From the NCBI RefSeq assembly GCF_004803475.1, contig NZ_SRKY01000002.1:124001-188000 (forward strand): a stretch of DNA of 64,000 nt, given 5' to 3'. The translations under genes were made by a program, and so were the position numbers. The number at the start of each line of letters is the position of its first letter. Positions within the stretch are counted from its first letter, which is position 1. Source of the DNA: Aliishimia ponticola. Its GTDB lineage: Bacteria; Pseudomonadota; Alphaproteobacteria; Rhodobacterales; Rhodobacteraceae. A model generated the notes under the pieces. It ran no database searches. It saw nothing but the letters and a program-made list of their open reading frames with translations, and was not told the DNA's origin. This document shows positions 18,321 to 27,072 of the stretch, piece by piece.

Positions 18321-19264
18321 GCCAATCGTCCTTTGAGGCGTGGATCGATCAGCACATAGGCGATGTCCACAAGGAAGTTGGCGGTCACGACGATGGCGGC
18401 GAACAGCACGACAAGGGCCTGCACCGTGAAAAGATCCCGATTTGCGATGGACTGAAAGACAAGGCGGCCAAGGCCGGGCAGGTAGAAGACGTTTTCGATT
18501 ACGATGGTGCCGGTCACAACGCCGGCCACCTGCATCCCGACGATGGTGACGATGGGCACCAGCGCGTTGGGCAGGATATGACGGCCCAGAATGCGGCGCG
18601 GTGCCAGCCCGGTCGCGCGGGCGGTGCGGACAAAATCCAGCCGCATGACTTCAAGCGCAGAAGATCGCGTCACGCGCGCCAGCACCGCCGATTGCACAAG
18701 GGCCAAAGCGGCCGTCGGCAGGATTAGCGAGCGCAGGGCCAGAACCGGATCATCCCAGCCGGGAAAACCGCCGGGCGGCAACCAGCGCAGCTTCACCGCA
18801 AACAATAGCACCAGCAGGATCGACAACCAGAAGGCCGGGATCGCGATGCCCAATTGGCTCAGCAGCATGATGGCCCAGTCACCGGGCCGGCCGTGTTGGG
18901 CGGCTGCGATGATGCCAAGCGTGACGCCAAGCGTCACGGTGGCCAGCATCCCGAACGCGGCGAGGGGCAGCGTCAGCGGCAAACGCTCTGCGATCAGTTC
19001 CGAGACCGGCACGCGGAAGAAATAGCTGGTGCCGAAATCGCCCCGAACCGCATCCCAGACCCATGCGCCATAGCGTTGCCAAAGCGGCCGGTCGAGGCCG
19101 AGTTCCGCGCGCAGGGCCGCGCGCGCGTCTTCGGTGGAATCGATGCCAAGGATGGTCACAGCCGGATCGCCCGGAAGTACGTTCATCACCAGAAAGACGA
19201 TGACCGACACGGCGAAAAGCGTGGCGAGAAAGCCGAGGCTCCGGCGCAGAAGAAAGACTTGCAT
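18317..19264 (-). CDS. Oligopeptide-type ABC transporter, permease 1 (DppB/OppB)
   Basis: A 315-residue inner-membrane permease. The N terminus MQVFLLRRSLGFLATLFAVSV and DPAVTILGIDSTEDAR followed by LGLDRPLWQRYGAWVW are typical of DppB/OppB. The coupling loop is VMRLDFVRTARATGLAPRRI. It follows the binding-protein gene after 59 bases that contain a stable hairpin, which could set the ratio of binding protein to permease. It pairs with the DppC-like gene. Confidence 0.92.
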   Translation of the reverse strand: MQVFLLRRSLGFLATLFAVSVIVFLVMNVLPGDPAVTILGIDSTEDARAALRAELGLDRPLWQRYGAWVWDAVRGDFGTSYFFRVPVSELIAERLPLTLPLAAFGMLATVTLGVTLGIIAAAQHGRPGDWAIMLLSQLGIAIPAFWLSILLVLLFAVKLRWLPPGGFPGWDDPVLALRSLILPTAALALVQSAVLARVTRSSALEVMRLDFVRTARATGLAPRRILGRHILPNALVPIVTIVGMQVAGVVTGTIVIENVFYLPGLGRLVFQSIANRDLFTVQALVVLFAAIVVTANFLVDIAYVLIDPRLKGRLA

Positions 19265-19281
19265 TGCGGCTTACCGGCTGA

Positions 19282-19302
19282 CCGGGGCGACGCGCGCCCC
19301 GG
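19282..19302 (-). terminator. Intercistronic hairpin between binding-protein and permease genes
   Basis: CCGGGGCG (19282-19289) and CGCCCCGG (19295-19302) form a perfect 8-bp stem with a 5-base loop and no U-run. Such hairpins after a binding-protein gene usually act as partial terminators or mRNA stabilisers. Confidence 0.6.
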
Positions 19303-19323
19303 CCTTGGTCGCGGGTCCGGTCC

Positions 19324-20802
19324 TCACTTGATGGTCACAGCGGACAGCGGCTGGTACAGCACCGGCGACGCCGCCCAGAACCCGTCCACATTGGCCCGGT
19401 AGATGCCCAGCTTGGGCAGTTGGAACAGGAACGCGTGGATGGCGTTGTCGGCCACGAAGTTCTGCGCGTCCTTCAGAAGGCCCATGCGCGTGTCGGTGTC
19501 GGTTTCGGTCTTGATGGCATTCCACAGCGCGTCGAAATCATCCGATTGGAAGCCGTAGAAGTAATCCTTGCCGCGCGCGAAATTGCTCAGATCATTGGGC
19601 GAGGTATGCGCGATGATGGTCATGTCATAGTTCTTCTTCTTGTAGACCTCATCGATCCAGAAGCCCCATTCGACATTCTCGACCTTCACGGTCACCCCCG
19701 CTTTGGCCAGTTCCGCTTGGACGATCTCGCCCGAACGGGTCGCATAGGGGAAGGGCGGCACGCGCAGGGTGATCTCGGACCCGGCGACACCAGCGCTTGT
19801 GAACAGCTCTTTGGCCTTTTCGCTGTCATGGGGATAAAGGCCCGTCAGATCGACATAGGCGGGGCCATGCGGCGGGTAGAAGCTGCCGATTGGAACGGCT
19901 TTGCCGTACATGGCGCCGTCGATGATTTCGTCCCGGTTGATGGCGTGGCTGACAGCCTGCCGCGCTTCGATCTTGTCAAAGGGCGCCCGCGCGTTGTTGA
20001 GGGCCAGGATCACCTCCCCCTCGGTCGAGCCGACGACGACCTTGAAACGCGGGTCGGCTTCGAATTGTTCCAGCAGTTCGGGCGCGGGGAAACCGGGGAA
20101 TGCGTCCAGTTCTTCGGCCATCAATGCCGCGGTTGCGGCGGCAGGATCGGCGATGAACCGGAATTCGACCTTGTCGATGGCGACATCGCTCGCCGCGCGG
20201 TGGTCTTCGTATTTGATGAGGGTCAGACGGTCGCCGCGCGTCCAGCCGTCGAATTTGAACGGGCCGGTGCCGATGGGGGTGGTGGCGTTCGCATCGACGC
20301 TTTCCGGCGCGATGATTGAAGCGTCGCCCTGCGCGAGGTTGAACAGGAAGAAGGCGTCCTTGCGCGTCAGCTTGATTTCTACTGTCGCCGGGTCGATGAC
20401 CGTCACGCTTTCGATTGGCTCGAAGATGCCCTTGGACGGGTTGGTCGAGTCTTCGGCCATCGCGCGGTCAAAGCTGAACTTCACGTCCTCGGCGTCAAGG
20501 CTTGTGCCATCATGGAACGTCGCGCCTTCGACCAGTTTGAAGGTATAGGTCAGCCCGTCGTCGGAAATCTCCCACGTGGTGGCCAGTTGCGGATGAACCG
20601 CGCCGGTTTCGTCCACGACGGTGAGCGATTCGAAAACATTTTGCGCCAGCATCCCGTCGATGGAGGCGGTGGCGTCGCTGGTTGGGTCCAGAACCGTTGG
20701 TTCCTGCTGCAACCCGATCCGCAAGGTGGATTGGGCAAAGCCCGGTGCGGTCAGGCCGACGGCAAAAGCGGCGGCAAGACAGGTGAATCGAAGTGTAGTC
20801 AT
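19324..20802 (-). CDS. Oligopeptide-type ABC transporter, periplasmic binding protein
   Basis: A 492-residue cluster C binding protein with signal peptide MTTLRFTCLAAAFAVGLTAPGFAQ. Family landmarks are LRIGLQQEPTVLDPTSDATA at the mature N terminus, LATTWEISDDGLTYTFKL, and VKFSFDRAMAEDSTNPSKG. The family binds peptides, nickel, opines or sugar oligomers; the ligand is not evident. It is the first gene of an importer that ends with a metallophosphoesterase, so an organophosphate-containing ligand is possible but unproven. Confidence 0.9.
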   Translation of the reverse strand: MTTLRFTCLAAAFAVGLTAPGFAQSTLRIGLQQEPTVLDPTSDATASIDGMLAQNVFESLTVVDETGAVHPQLATTWEISDDGLTYTFKLVEGATFHDGTSLDAEDVKFSFDRAMAEDSTNPSKGIFEPIESVTVIDPATVEIKLTRKDAFFLFNLAQGDASIIAPESVDANATTPIGTGPFKFDGWTRGDRLTLIKYEDHRAASDVAIDKVEFRFIADPAAATAALMAEELDAFPGFPAPELLEQFEADPRFKVVVGSTEGEVILALNNARAPFDKIEARQAVSHAINRDEIIDGAMYGKAVPIGSFYPPHGPAYVDLTGLYPHDSEKAKELFTSAGVAGSEITLRVPPFPYATRSGEIVQAELAKAGVTVKVENVEWGFWIDEVYKKKNYDMTIIAHTSPNDLSNFARGKDYFYGFQSDDFDALWNAIKTETDTDTRMGLLKDAQNFVADNAIHAFLFQLPKLGIYRANVDGFWAASPVLYQPLSAVTIK

Positions 20803-20847
20803 CGGACGTCTCCGTTTTCTTGATCTGGACCTTGCCTAGCCTGCGGC

Positions 20848-20860
20848 CATGACTGTCATG
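20848..20860. promoter_or_regulatory. Short perfect inverted repeat upstream of the binding-protein gene
   Basis: CATGAC-T-GTCATG is a perfect 6-1-6 palindrome lying 46 bases upstream of the binding-protein start and 29 bases after the MFS gene stop (minus strand). It could be an operator. It is short, so chance occurrence is possible. Confidence 0.25.
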
Positions 20861-20888
20861 TGACAAGCGCCAAGTTCAACTTGGGGTG

Positions 20889-22481
20889 TTAATCCTCTGT
20901 ACGGAAGCGCGAATTTTGAACAAAGAGGATCGTCAGAAGCGGTGCTGCAAGCGTGATAAGCGCCACGATAATCAGCAAAGCGCCTAGCTGGCTGTAATCC
21001 GCGGTGGAGGTAACAGCCCCGGTTTCAGGGTCGACGCTGGCACGGGTCACGGTGAACAGTTGATTGAGGTATTTGGTCCCGAGACTGGAGGCGGACAGCG
21101 CCATATTGGTAAAGGAGGCCATGACCGCGAAGAACGTCGCCTTCAGGTGGCTTGGCGCATTCCGGGCAATCCAGGCCAGCATCGGCACCATCGCGATCTG
21201 CCCCAAGGGCGATTCAATCGCGGTGTCCAATATGGCGATGAACCGGGCATCCACGATGCCGCCGGTCTGCGCGGCAGTCCATTCGTGCAGCCCATAGACC
21301 AGCGCCAGGTTCGGCAGCGACAGCACGCCCGCCGCGATGGTCAGCAGCATGACGATATGGGCAATCGACCGTTCAGCCATCAAGGGGCGCAGCAGGAACA
21401 GGCCAAGCAAAGCCAGCAGCGATGTGATCAGGGACAGGATCGACAGGAACCGTTCATCAAAGGCCAGCACGTCGATTTCGAACCATGTCAGGCCGGATCC
21501 CGGCAAGGGCACTGCACGAAAGACAAAAATGATGGCAGCGGTGCCAATCAGGACGCGGGCGGCTTCGGTCTCAAGCGCGCGCAGCAGGCGCGAGATCAGG
21601 AAAAGGATCACGGCCATCGACGTGGCGAAGACGATTTCCTGCGCATATGTCAGGCCCGAAAGCCCCAAACCCACGCTTAGCACCACGAAGGCGAGGCCGC
21701 CGCCGAGGATTTCCCAATCAACCTGCGTCTCTTCCTGCGGGGGCGGGGCGGGCAGGCCGCGTTTTGCACGCAGGCGCAGCATCATCGCGTGCAGCGCCAT
21801 GCCGCTGACAGAGATCAGCGGAATCACCAGCGCCACGAGGTAAATCTGCCCATACAGGGCCAGTTTCTCGTCGCGCGGCAGGCTTTTGGCCCCGGAAAAG
21901 ACCCAGATATTCACCGCTGCAACGAAGACGAGACCAGAGATAATCGCGACCCGGCCCAGCGTTTGCATGGTCGTGTGCAAGGCGCGGGATTGCTCTGTGC
22001 TCAGCTCTTGCCCGTTGGCGTCCGTATGCGGGACGGCTTCCACCGTCATCGCGTCTGCCACCACGTCCTGAATGGCAAAGCCAGAGGGTGAGAGCATCAG
22101 CGCGATCACATACCACGTGGCCAAGGGGGCGATCTCGCGCATCTCGCCGGGGCGGGTGACCAGCCCGTACATGATCAGCAAAGACAGCGCGATCAGCCCG
22201 GCCCCCAGCAGGATCAGCAGCGATTTCCAGCGCCAGAACAGGTCCACGATATGGCCCATCGGCATCTTCAAAATCCACGGCAGACCAGCCCAGAAGGACA
22301 GCCCCGCGATGAACGCGGCCGATAGATCCAGATAATCCTTCAGGAAGAACGCCCCGACAACGGAAGTCAGCCCCGACACCCCGGCGGCGAAATAGACCAT
22401 GAGCGGCGGCAGGTAGGACCAGCGCATCTGGCGGGCAAGATCGGTAAAAGTTCTGTTGAACCACGTTGCGACAGCGGTCAC
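20889..22481 (-). CDS. Multi-spanning membrane transporter, MFS-like
   Basis: A 530-residue integral membrane protein with about twelve hydrophobic segments in two halves joined by a polar loop near residues 250-265 (LRAKRGLPAPPPQEETQ). Segments such as GAFFLKDYLDLSAAFIAGLSFWAGLPWILKMP resemble the N-terminal region of the BT1/folate-biopterin branch of the major facilitator superfamily, but I am not certain of the subfamily. Translation begins at a GTG with AAGGGGG eight bases upstream. It lies upstream of the oligopeptide-type importer on the same strand with 86 bases between. Substrate unknown. Confidence 0.7.
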   Translation of the reverse strand: MTAVATWFNRTFTDLARQMRWSYLPPLMVYFAAGVSGLTSVVGAFFLKDYLDLSAAFIAGLSFWAGLPWILKMPMGHIVDLFWRWKSLLILLGAGLIALSLLIMYGLVTRPGEMREIAPLATWYVIALMLSPSGFAIQDVVADAMTVEAVPHTDANGQELSTEQSRALHTTMQTLGRVAIISGLVFVAAVNIWVFSGAKSLPRDEKLALYGQIYLVALVIPLISVSGMALHAMMLRLRAKRGLPAPPPQEETQVDWEILGGGLAFVVLSVGLGLSGLTYAQEIVFATSMAVILFLISRLLRALETEAARVLIGTAAIIFVFRAVPLPGSGLTWFEIDVLAFDERFLSILSLITSLLALLGLFLLRPLMAERSIAHIVMLLTIAAGVLSLPNLALVYGLHEWTAAQTGGIVDARFIAILDTAIESPLGQIAMVPMLAWIARNAPSHLKATFFAVMASFTNMALSASSLGTKYLNQLFTVTRASVDPETGAVTSTADYSQLGALLIIVALITLAAPLLTILFVQNSRFRTED

Positions 22482-22600
22482 GCTTGCGACCCCCTTGTCG
22501 GATTGCCGATGTGGTCTGTCGTCATGTGTCGCGCGCCCCGCTCAATGCCGGTTGGTCCGGCCAGAGGCAAGTTAGGGGCGCGCGCGCAGGTTCTCAAGCG

Positions 22601-23077
22601 TCAGGCGTCTTTGGCAAAGACCGACAGGCCCAACCAATCGGCCACCAGCGCGGGTGTATCCGAACCTTCGATCTCTACGGTCAACTGGGTCTCGCGCAGC
22701 AGGTCGGTGTCATTGCGCTGTGTCACGGCCGACATGGTAAAGCGCCCCCGCACGCGGACACCGGCCTTGACCGGGTTCAGGAACCGCAGCTTGTTGAAGC
22801 CGTAGTTGATCCCCATCACCTGCCCCGGTGCCATGTCGAAACAGTCATAGGCAAACCGCGATGCCAGGCTTAGGGTCAGGAACCCATGGGCGATCGTGCC
22901 ACCGAAGGGCGTCTCCTTGGCGGCGCGCTCCGGGTCCACGTGAATCCACTGATCATCATGGGTGTTTTCGGCGAATTGGTCGATCATCGCCTGATCGACC
23001 GTGATCCAGTTGGAGACGCCGACCTCTTGGCCGATCTGCGCCTCCATCGCGGCCTTGGCGTCTGCGATCGCGCTCAT
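22601..23077 (-). CDS. MaoC-like (R)-specific enoyl-CoA hydratase/dehydratase
   Basis: A 158-residue hot-dog-fold protein. The hydratase-2 signature is visible as DQFAENTHDDQWIHVDPERA followed by PFGGTIAHGFLTLSL, with the catalytic Asp and His in the D-x4-H context. MaoC enzymes hydrate trans-2-enoyl-CoA to (R)-3-hydroxyacyl-CoA. The start at 23077 overlaps the stop of the upstream oxidoreductase gene by 4 bases (ATGA). It would supply the hydration step missing from the beta-oxidation cluster at 25.9-31.2 kb. Confidence 0.9.
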   Translation of the reverse strand: MSAIADAKAAMEAQIGQEVGVSNWITVDQAMIDQFAENTHDDQWIHVDPERAAKETPFGGTIAHGFLTLSLASRFAYDCFDMAPGQVMGINYGFNKLRFLNPVKAGVRVRGRFTMSAVTQRNDTDLLRETQLTVEIEGSDTPALVADWLGLSVFAKDA

Positions 23078-24078
23078 GCCGGGTCCGCCCCGACACGCAC
23101 CATGCGCTTGCCTTTGTTGTCGCCCGCCAGCAGGCCGATCAGCGCTTTGGGCGCGTTTTCCAGCCCCTCGACCACGTCCTCTTCGACTTTGATCGCGCCG
23201 CTTTCGACCCAAGCCTGCAAGGCGCGGGTGGCTTTTTCGTCGTCGCGGGCGAAATCCATCACGATAAAGCCTTCCATGCGCAGGCGTTTCATCACCACTG
23301 CGCCGGGCAGGTTGCGCGGGCCGCTTGGGTTCGTCGTGTTGTACTGGCTGATCGCGCCGCAGCAGGCAACGCGGCCACGTTCGTTCATCAGCGCCAGCAC
23401 CGCTTCCAGCACGTCGCCGCCGACATTGTCGAAATAGACATCAACGCCATTGGGACATTCGGAGCGCAGCGCCTTGAACAGGCCCGCTTCGCGGTAATCG
23501 ACACAGGCATCGAAGCCCAGGTGATCGACAACCCATTTGCATTTCTCCGGGCCGCCCGCGATCCCGACGACCCGGCAGCCAAGCGCCTTGCCGATCTGCC
23601 CGACATAGCCGCCCACGGAACCGGCGGCGGCAGAGACGACGATGGTTTCACCCGCCAGCGGCTGACCCACTTGGATCAGCCCGTGGAAGGCGGTCTTGCC
23701 GGCAATGCCAAAGACGGACAACAGGTTTTCCAGACGTGGCACGCGGGGCATCTTCTGGCATTTATGGGCGGGCATGGTGATGTAGTCGGCCCATTCGCCT
23801 TCGCAGGCGACAAGATCACCTTCCTTCAGGCGCGGCGAGTTGGATTTCATCACTTCGCTGATGGAATAGGTCGGCATCACATCGCCGGCTTTCACGGCTG
23901 CGCGGTAGCTGGCGCCCTGCATCCATGCCCGGTTTGCCGCATCGATGGACATCAGCACCGTGCGCAGCAGCACCTCACCGTCGCCGGGTTCCGGCATTGG
24001 CGCGTCTTGTAGCTTGTAGTGGCTTTCGGTTAGCTCACCCTGGGGCAGTTCTGCCACGATGATCTGGCGGTTCGACAT
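23074..24078 (-). CDS. NADP-dependent MDR oxidoreductase (CurA/leukotriene B4 dehydrogenase-like)
   Basis: A 334-residue zinc-independent medium-chain dehydrogenase. The N-terminal catalytic domain contains DAANRAWMQGASYRAAVKAGDVMPT, typical of NADPH-dependent 2-alkenal/enone reductases. The Rossmann glycines are VVSAAAGSVGGYVGQIGKALG with VVGIAGGPEKCKWV following. The C-terminal part has the family RGRVACCGAISQYN and a final LLAGDNKGKRMVRVG. It is coupled to the MaoC gene. It probably reduces an alpha,beta-unsaturated carbonyl compound. Confidence 0.88.
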   Translation of the reverse strand: MSNRQIIVAELPQGELTESHYKLQDAPMPEPGDGEVLLRTVLMSIDAANRAWMQGASYRAAVKAGDVMPTYSISEVMKSNSPRLKEGDLVACEGEWADYITMPAHKCQKMPRVPRLENLLSVFGIAGKTAFHGLIQVGQPLAGETIVVSAAAGSVGGYVGQIGKALGCRVVGIAGGPEKCKWVVDHLGFDACVDYREAGLFKALRSECPNGVDVYFDNVGGDVLEAVLALMNERGRVACCGAISQYNTTNPSGPRNLPGAVVMKRLRMEGFIVMDFARDDEKATRALQAWVESGAIKVEEDVVEGLENAPKALIGLLAGDNKGKRMVRVGADPA

Positions 24079-24120
24079 GAGATATGCTCCTTATCTGTAA
24101 CACTGAATTGGGGGACACCG

Positions 24121-24783
24121 ATGGGTCAGGAATACCGGCAACCGGTCTATGCACCGCCCGCGGGGGCGGCGGATCTTCTTCTTGTGCGTCATGGCGAAAG
24201 CGAACCGGCGCGTCCGGGTCAGTCTTTCGCGATGAAGGACGGGCATGGCGACCCGGCGCTGCATCCGCAGGGGGAACGCCAGGCTGAACGTGTGGGCGAG
24301 CGTCTGCGCCATGCGCCGATCCGGGCCATTTACGTGACCAAGCTGCGCCGCACGCATCAGACCGCCGCGCCGCTGGCCGGGCATCTGGGGCTTGTGCCGG
24401 TCGAAGACCCTGACCTGCACGAAGTCCATCTGGGCGATTGGGATGGCGGGCTCTACCGCATCAAGGCGGCAGAGCGCGACCCGGCCTATCAGCGCGCGAT
24501 AGAGCGGCAGGACTGGGGCGAGATCCCCAATGCCGAGCGGCGCGAAGCCTTTTTCGAGCGTGTCCGGCGCGGGATCATGCGCGTGGCCGAGGCCCATTCC
24601 GACCAGCAAGTTGCGGTTGTGGTCCATGGCGGCGTGATCGCTGCCGCCCTGGCGATTGCCACCGGGTCCGAACCCTTTGCCTTTCACGGCGCGGCCAATG
24701 GCTCCATCAGCCGCATCGTCGTGCAGGACGGTCGGATGAATGTCCGTGGTTTCAACGATATCAGCCATCTGGACGGGCTTTAA
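24121..24783 (+). CDS. Histidine phosphatase family protein (first)
   Basis: A 220-residue phosphatase/mutase-fold protein. The catalytic RHG motif lies in LLLVRHGESEPARPG, the second conserved Arg in VTKLRRTHQTAAPL, and the catalytic second His in VVVHGGVIAAAL. It is divergent from the MDR gene by 42 bases and overlaps the convergent quinone oxidoreductase gene by 4 bases. Members dephosphorylate diverse small molecules, and the substrate cannot be deduced. A second member lies at 31175, also beside acyl-CoA genes. Confidence 0.88.
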   Translation: MGQEYRQPVYAPPAGAADLLLVRHGESEPARPGQSFAMKDGHGDPALHPQGERQAERVGERLRHAPIRAIYVTKLRRTHQTAAPLAGHLGLVPVEDPDLHEVHLGDWDGGLYRIKAAERDPAYQRAIERQDWGEIPNAERREAFFERVRRGIMRVAEAHSDQQVAVVVHGGVIAAALAIATGSEPFAFHGAANGSISRIVVQDGRMNVRGFNDISHLDGL

Positions 24784-25772
24784 TCGACGGTGACGACGAT
24801 CTTGCCCAGAACTTTGCGGTCCGCAATGTGGTGGAGCGCCTCCGCCGCCTTTTCCATCGGATAGGACGCGGTCACGCGCGGCTTGATCTTGCCTTCCGCA
24901 TGCATCCGGAACAGCGAGGCCAGATTGGCCTTGTGCCCCTTCGGGTCCATGCGCGTCGCCGCGCCCCAGAACACGCCGACGATCTGGCAGGATTTCAGCA
25001 GTGTGAGGTTCAGCGGAATGCTCGGAATCCCGGCGGGGAAGCCGACGACCAGGAACCGGCCATTCCACGCCATGGCGCGGATCACCGGTTCTGCATAGGC
25101 ACCGCCGACCGCATCATAGGCCACGTCGATTCCCTTGGGCGCGAGTTCCTTGATCTTGTTCGAGAACTCCTTCTGCGCCGCGCGGTCCATGTCGCGCGGG
25201 TAGATGATTGTTTCATCCGCGCCGATCTCGCGGCAGAATTGCGCCTTGTCTTCCGACGACACGGCGGCGATCACCCGCGCGCCCATGGCTTTGCCAAGCT
25301 CCACCGCGGCAGAGCCGACACCGCCCGCCGCGCCCAGCACAAGTAACGTTTGGCCTTCGTCCAGATAGCCGCGATCCTTCACCGCATAGAACGACGTGCC
25401 ATAGGTGAAGATGAAGCAGGCGGCTTCATCGAAGGGCATCGTGTCGGGAATCGGGATGCAGATCTCGGCGGGCACGCATAGATGCGTGACGAAGCCGCCA
25501 AAGCCCGGCGTCGCGATCACGCGGTCGCCTTCGGAAAGGGTATCGACCCCTTCGCCGACGGCCTCGACCACGCCCGCGATTTCACCGCCGGGCGCGAAGG
25601 GCCGTGGCGGTTTGATCTGATACAAATCCTGAATAATCAGCGTATCGGGGAAGTTTACCCCTGCCGCCTTTACCGCGATGCGGACCTCGCCCTTCTTCGG
25701 CTCCGGCATGGGCATCTGCGTCCATTCCAGCGTATCGGGTCCGCCGGGGGCGGTGCTGAGCATTGCTTTCAT
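24780..25772 (-). CDS. NADPH:quinone oxidoreductase-family MDR protein
   Basis: A 330-residue zeta-crystallin-like medium-chain oxidoreductase. Visible are GVNFPDTLIIQDLYQIKPPRPFAPGGEIAG in the catalytic domain and the Rossmann segment LLVLGAAGGVGSAAVELGKAMG. The C-terminal tail GKIVVTVD is typical. No zinc-binding Cys cluster is present. It is transcribed divergently from the acyl-CoA dehydrogenase operon, with a 151-bp region between the starts that carries two GTGACGT repeats. It probably reduces an enone or quinone intermediate. Confidence 0.88.
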   Translation of the reverse strand: MKAMLSTAPGGPDTLEWTQMPMPEPKKGEVRIAVKAAGVNFPDTLIIQDLYQIKPPRPFAPGGEIAGVVEAVGEGVDTLSEGDRVIATPGFGGFVTHLCVPAEICIPIPDTMPFDEAACFIFTYGTSFYAVKDRGYLDEGQTLLVLGAAGGVGSAAVELGKAMGARVIAAVSSEDKAQFCREIGADETIIYPRDMDRAAQKEFSNKIKELAPKGIDVAYDAVGGAYAEPVIRAMAWNGRFLVVGFPAGIPSIPLNLTLLKSCQIVGVFWGAATRMDPKGHKANLASLFRMHAEGKIKPRVTASYPMEKAAEALHHIADRKVLGKIVVTVD

Positions 25773-25806
25773 CTGATCCTCCCATGATCCCCCGCAGCGT
25801 GGTCTC

Positions 25807-25831
25807 GTGACGTAACGAAACGGGGTGACGT
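25807..25831. promoter_or_regulatory. Putative shared operator motif A (two GTGACGT repeats)
   Basis: The divergent region between the quinone oxidoreductase and acyl-CoA dehydrogenase genes holds GTGACGTAACGAAACG (25807-25822) and a second GTGACGT at 25825-25831. On the other strand this reads TTACGTCAC, close to the site at 32995-33010. It may be a common regulator site for the acyl-CoA genes. Confidence 0.35.
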
Positions 25832-25923
25832 TTTACAATCTTTGGGTGATCCTGCCTGTGACTGTGTGCCGCTGTAAACCCGGATCGGGTGGAACGTGGC
25901 GGCACTTTCAAGGGAGGAAATCG

Positions 25924-27072
25924 ATGACGGAGGCGCTTGACGCGTTCCGCGCTGAGGTGCGCGATTGGCTTGAGGCCAATTGCCCCGAAGAGATGCGCGA
26001 TGGTGGGAGCGGTGAGGAAAACATCTGCTGGGGCGGCAAGCGCTGGCAGTTCCAATCCGAGGCGCAGAAAGTCTGGCTGGAGCGGATGGCCGCCAAGGGC
26101 TGGACTGTGCCGACATGGCCCAAGGACTATGGTGGCGGTGGTCTAAGCCGTGACGAGGACAAGATTTTGCAATCGGAAATGCGCCGCATCAAGGCGCGCA
26201 GCCCGTTGCAAAGCTTTGGCATCTGGATGCTTGGCCCCGCCTTGCTGCATTTCGGCACCCATGAACAAAAAGCGCATTACCTGCCGCCCATCGCGCGCGG
26301 CGAGGTGCGCTGGTGTCAGGGCTATTCCGAACCGGGCGCTGGGTCCGATCTGGCTTCTGTCCAGTCGCGGGCAGAACCGCGGGGCGATCACTTCGTGGTC
26401 AACGGCCAAAAGGTCTGGACCTCCTACGCGGACAAGGCCGACTGGATTTTCGCCCTGCTGCGCACCGACAAGGACGCGCCCAAGCACAAGGGCATCAGCT
26501 TTGTTCTGATCGATATGTCGAGCGAGGGCGTCTCCACCCGCCCGATCCGGCTGATCTCGGGCAGTTCGCCGTTCTGCGAGACCTTCTTCGATGATGTGAA
26601 GGTGCCGCGCGAACAGGTTGTCGGTGAAGAGAACCGTGGCTGGGACGTGGCCAAGTACCTGCTGACGCATGAGCGCGAGATGATCTCTGGCGGCGGTGGC
26701 GGTCTGCTGGGTGGGCGCGGCGTTGGCGCGATGCTGGACGGGGCCGATGATCCCGTGCTGCGCGCCGGTGCCATGACCTGCGAGATCGACGCGCTGGCTA
26801 TGGGGCTGACGCTGGAACGCTACAAGGACATGGCCAAGACCGGCAGTGTCGGCGACGCGTCTGCCATGCTGAAATACTACGGGACGGAGCTGAACAAGCG
26901 CCGGAACGAGGTGATGATGCTGGCCGGTGGGTCGGATGCGCTGGAATGGGACGGCGCACACGGAAGCCTTCCGGCGGATTGGCTGCGGTCAAAGGCCAAT
27001 TCGATCGAGGGCGGCACGTCCGAGGTCATGTTGTCCATCATTTCCCGCCGCGTATTGGGGCTGCCTGCATGA
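25924..27072 (+). CDS. Acyl-CoA dehydrogenase, catalytic-type subunit
   Basis: A 382-residue flavoprotein of the acyl-CoA dehydrogenase family. The start at 25924 has GGAGG a few bases upstream. Landmarks are GYSEPGAGSDLASVQSRAE (flavin and substrate region), GQKVWTSYADKADW, and the C-terminal SIEGGTSEVMLSIISRR. The Glu of IEGGTSE, about residue 362, is at the position of the usual catalytic base. Its stop overlaps the start of a second dehydrogenase gene that lacks this Glu, suggesting an alpha2-beta2 heteromer. It would catalyse alpha,beta-desaturation of an acyl-CoA. Confidence 0.92.
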   Translation: MTEALDAFRAEVRDWLEANCPEEMRDGGSGEENICWGGKRWQFQSEAQKVWLERMAAKGWTVPTWPKDYGGGGLSRDEDKILQSEMRRIKARSPLQSFGIWMLGPALLHFGTHEQKAHYLPPIARGEVRWCQGYSEPGAGSDLASVQSRAEPRGDHFVVNGQKVWTSYADKADWIFALLRTDKDAPKHKGISFVLIDMSSEGVSTRPIRLISGSSPFCETFFDDVKVPREQVVGEENRGWDVAKYLLTHEREMISGGGGGLLGGRGVGAMLDGADDPVLRAGAMTCEIDALAMGLTLERYKDMAKTGSVGDASAMLKYYGTELNKRRNEVMMLAGGSDALEWDGAHGSLPADWLRSKANSIEGGTSEVMLSIISRRVLGLPA

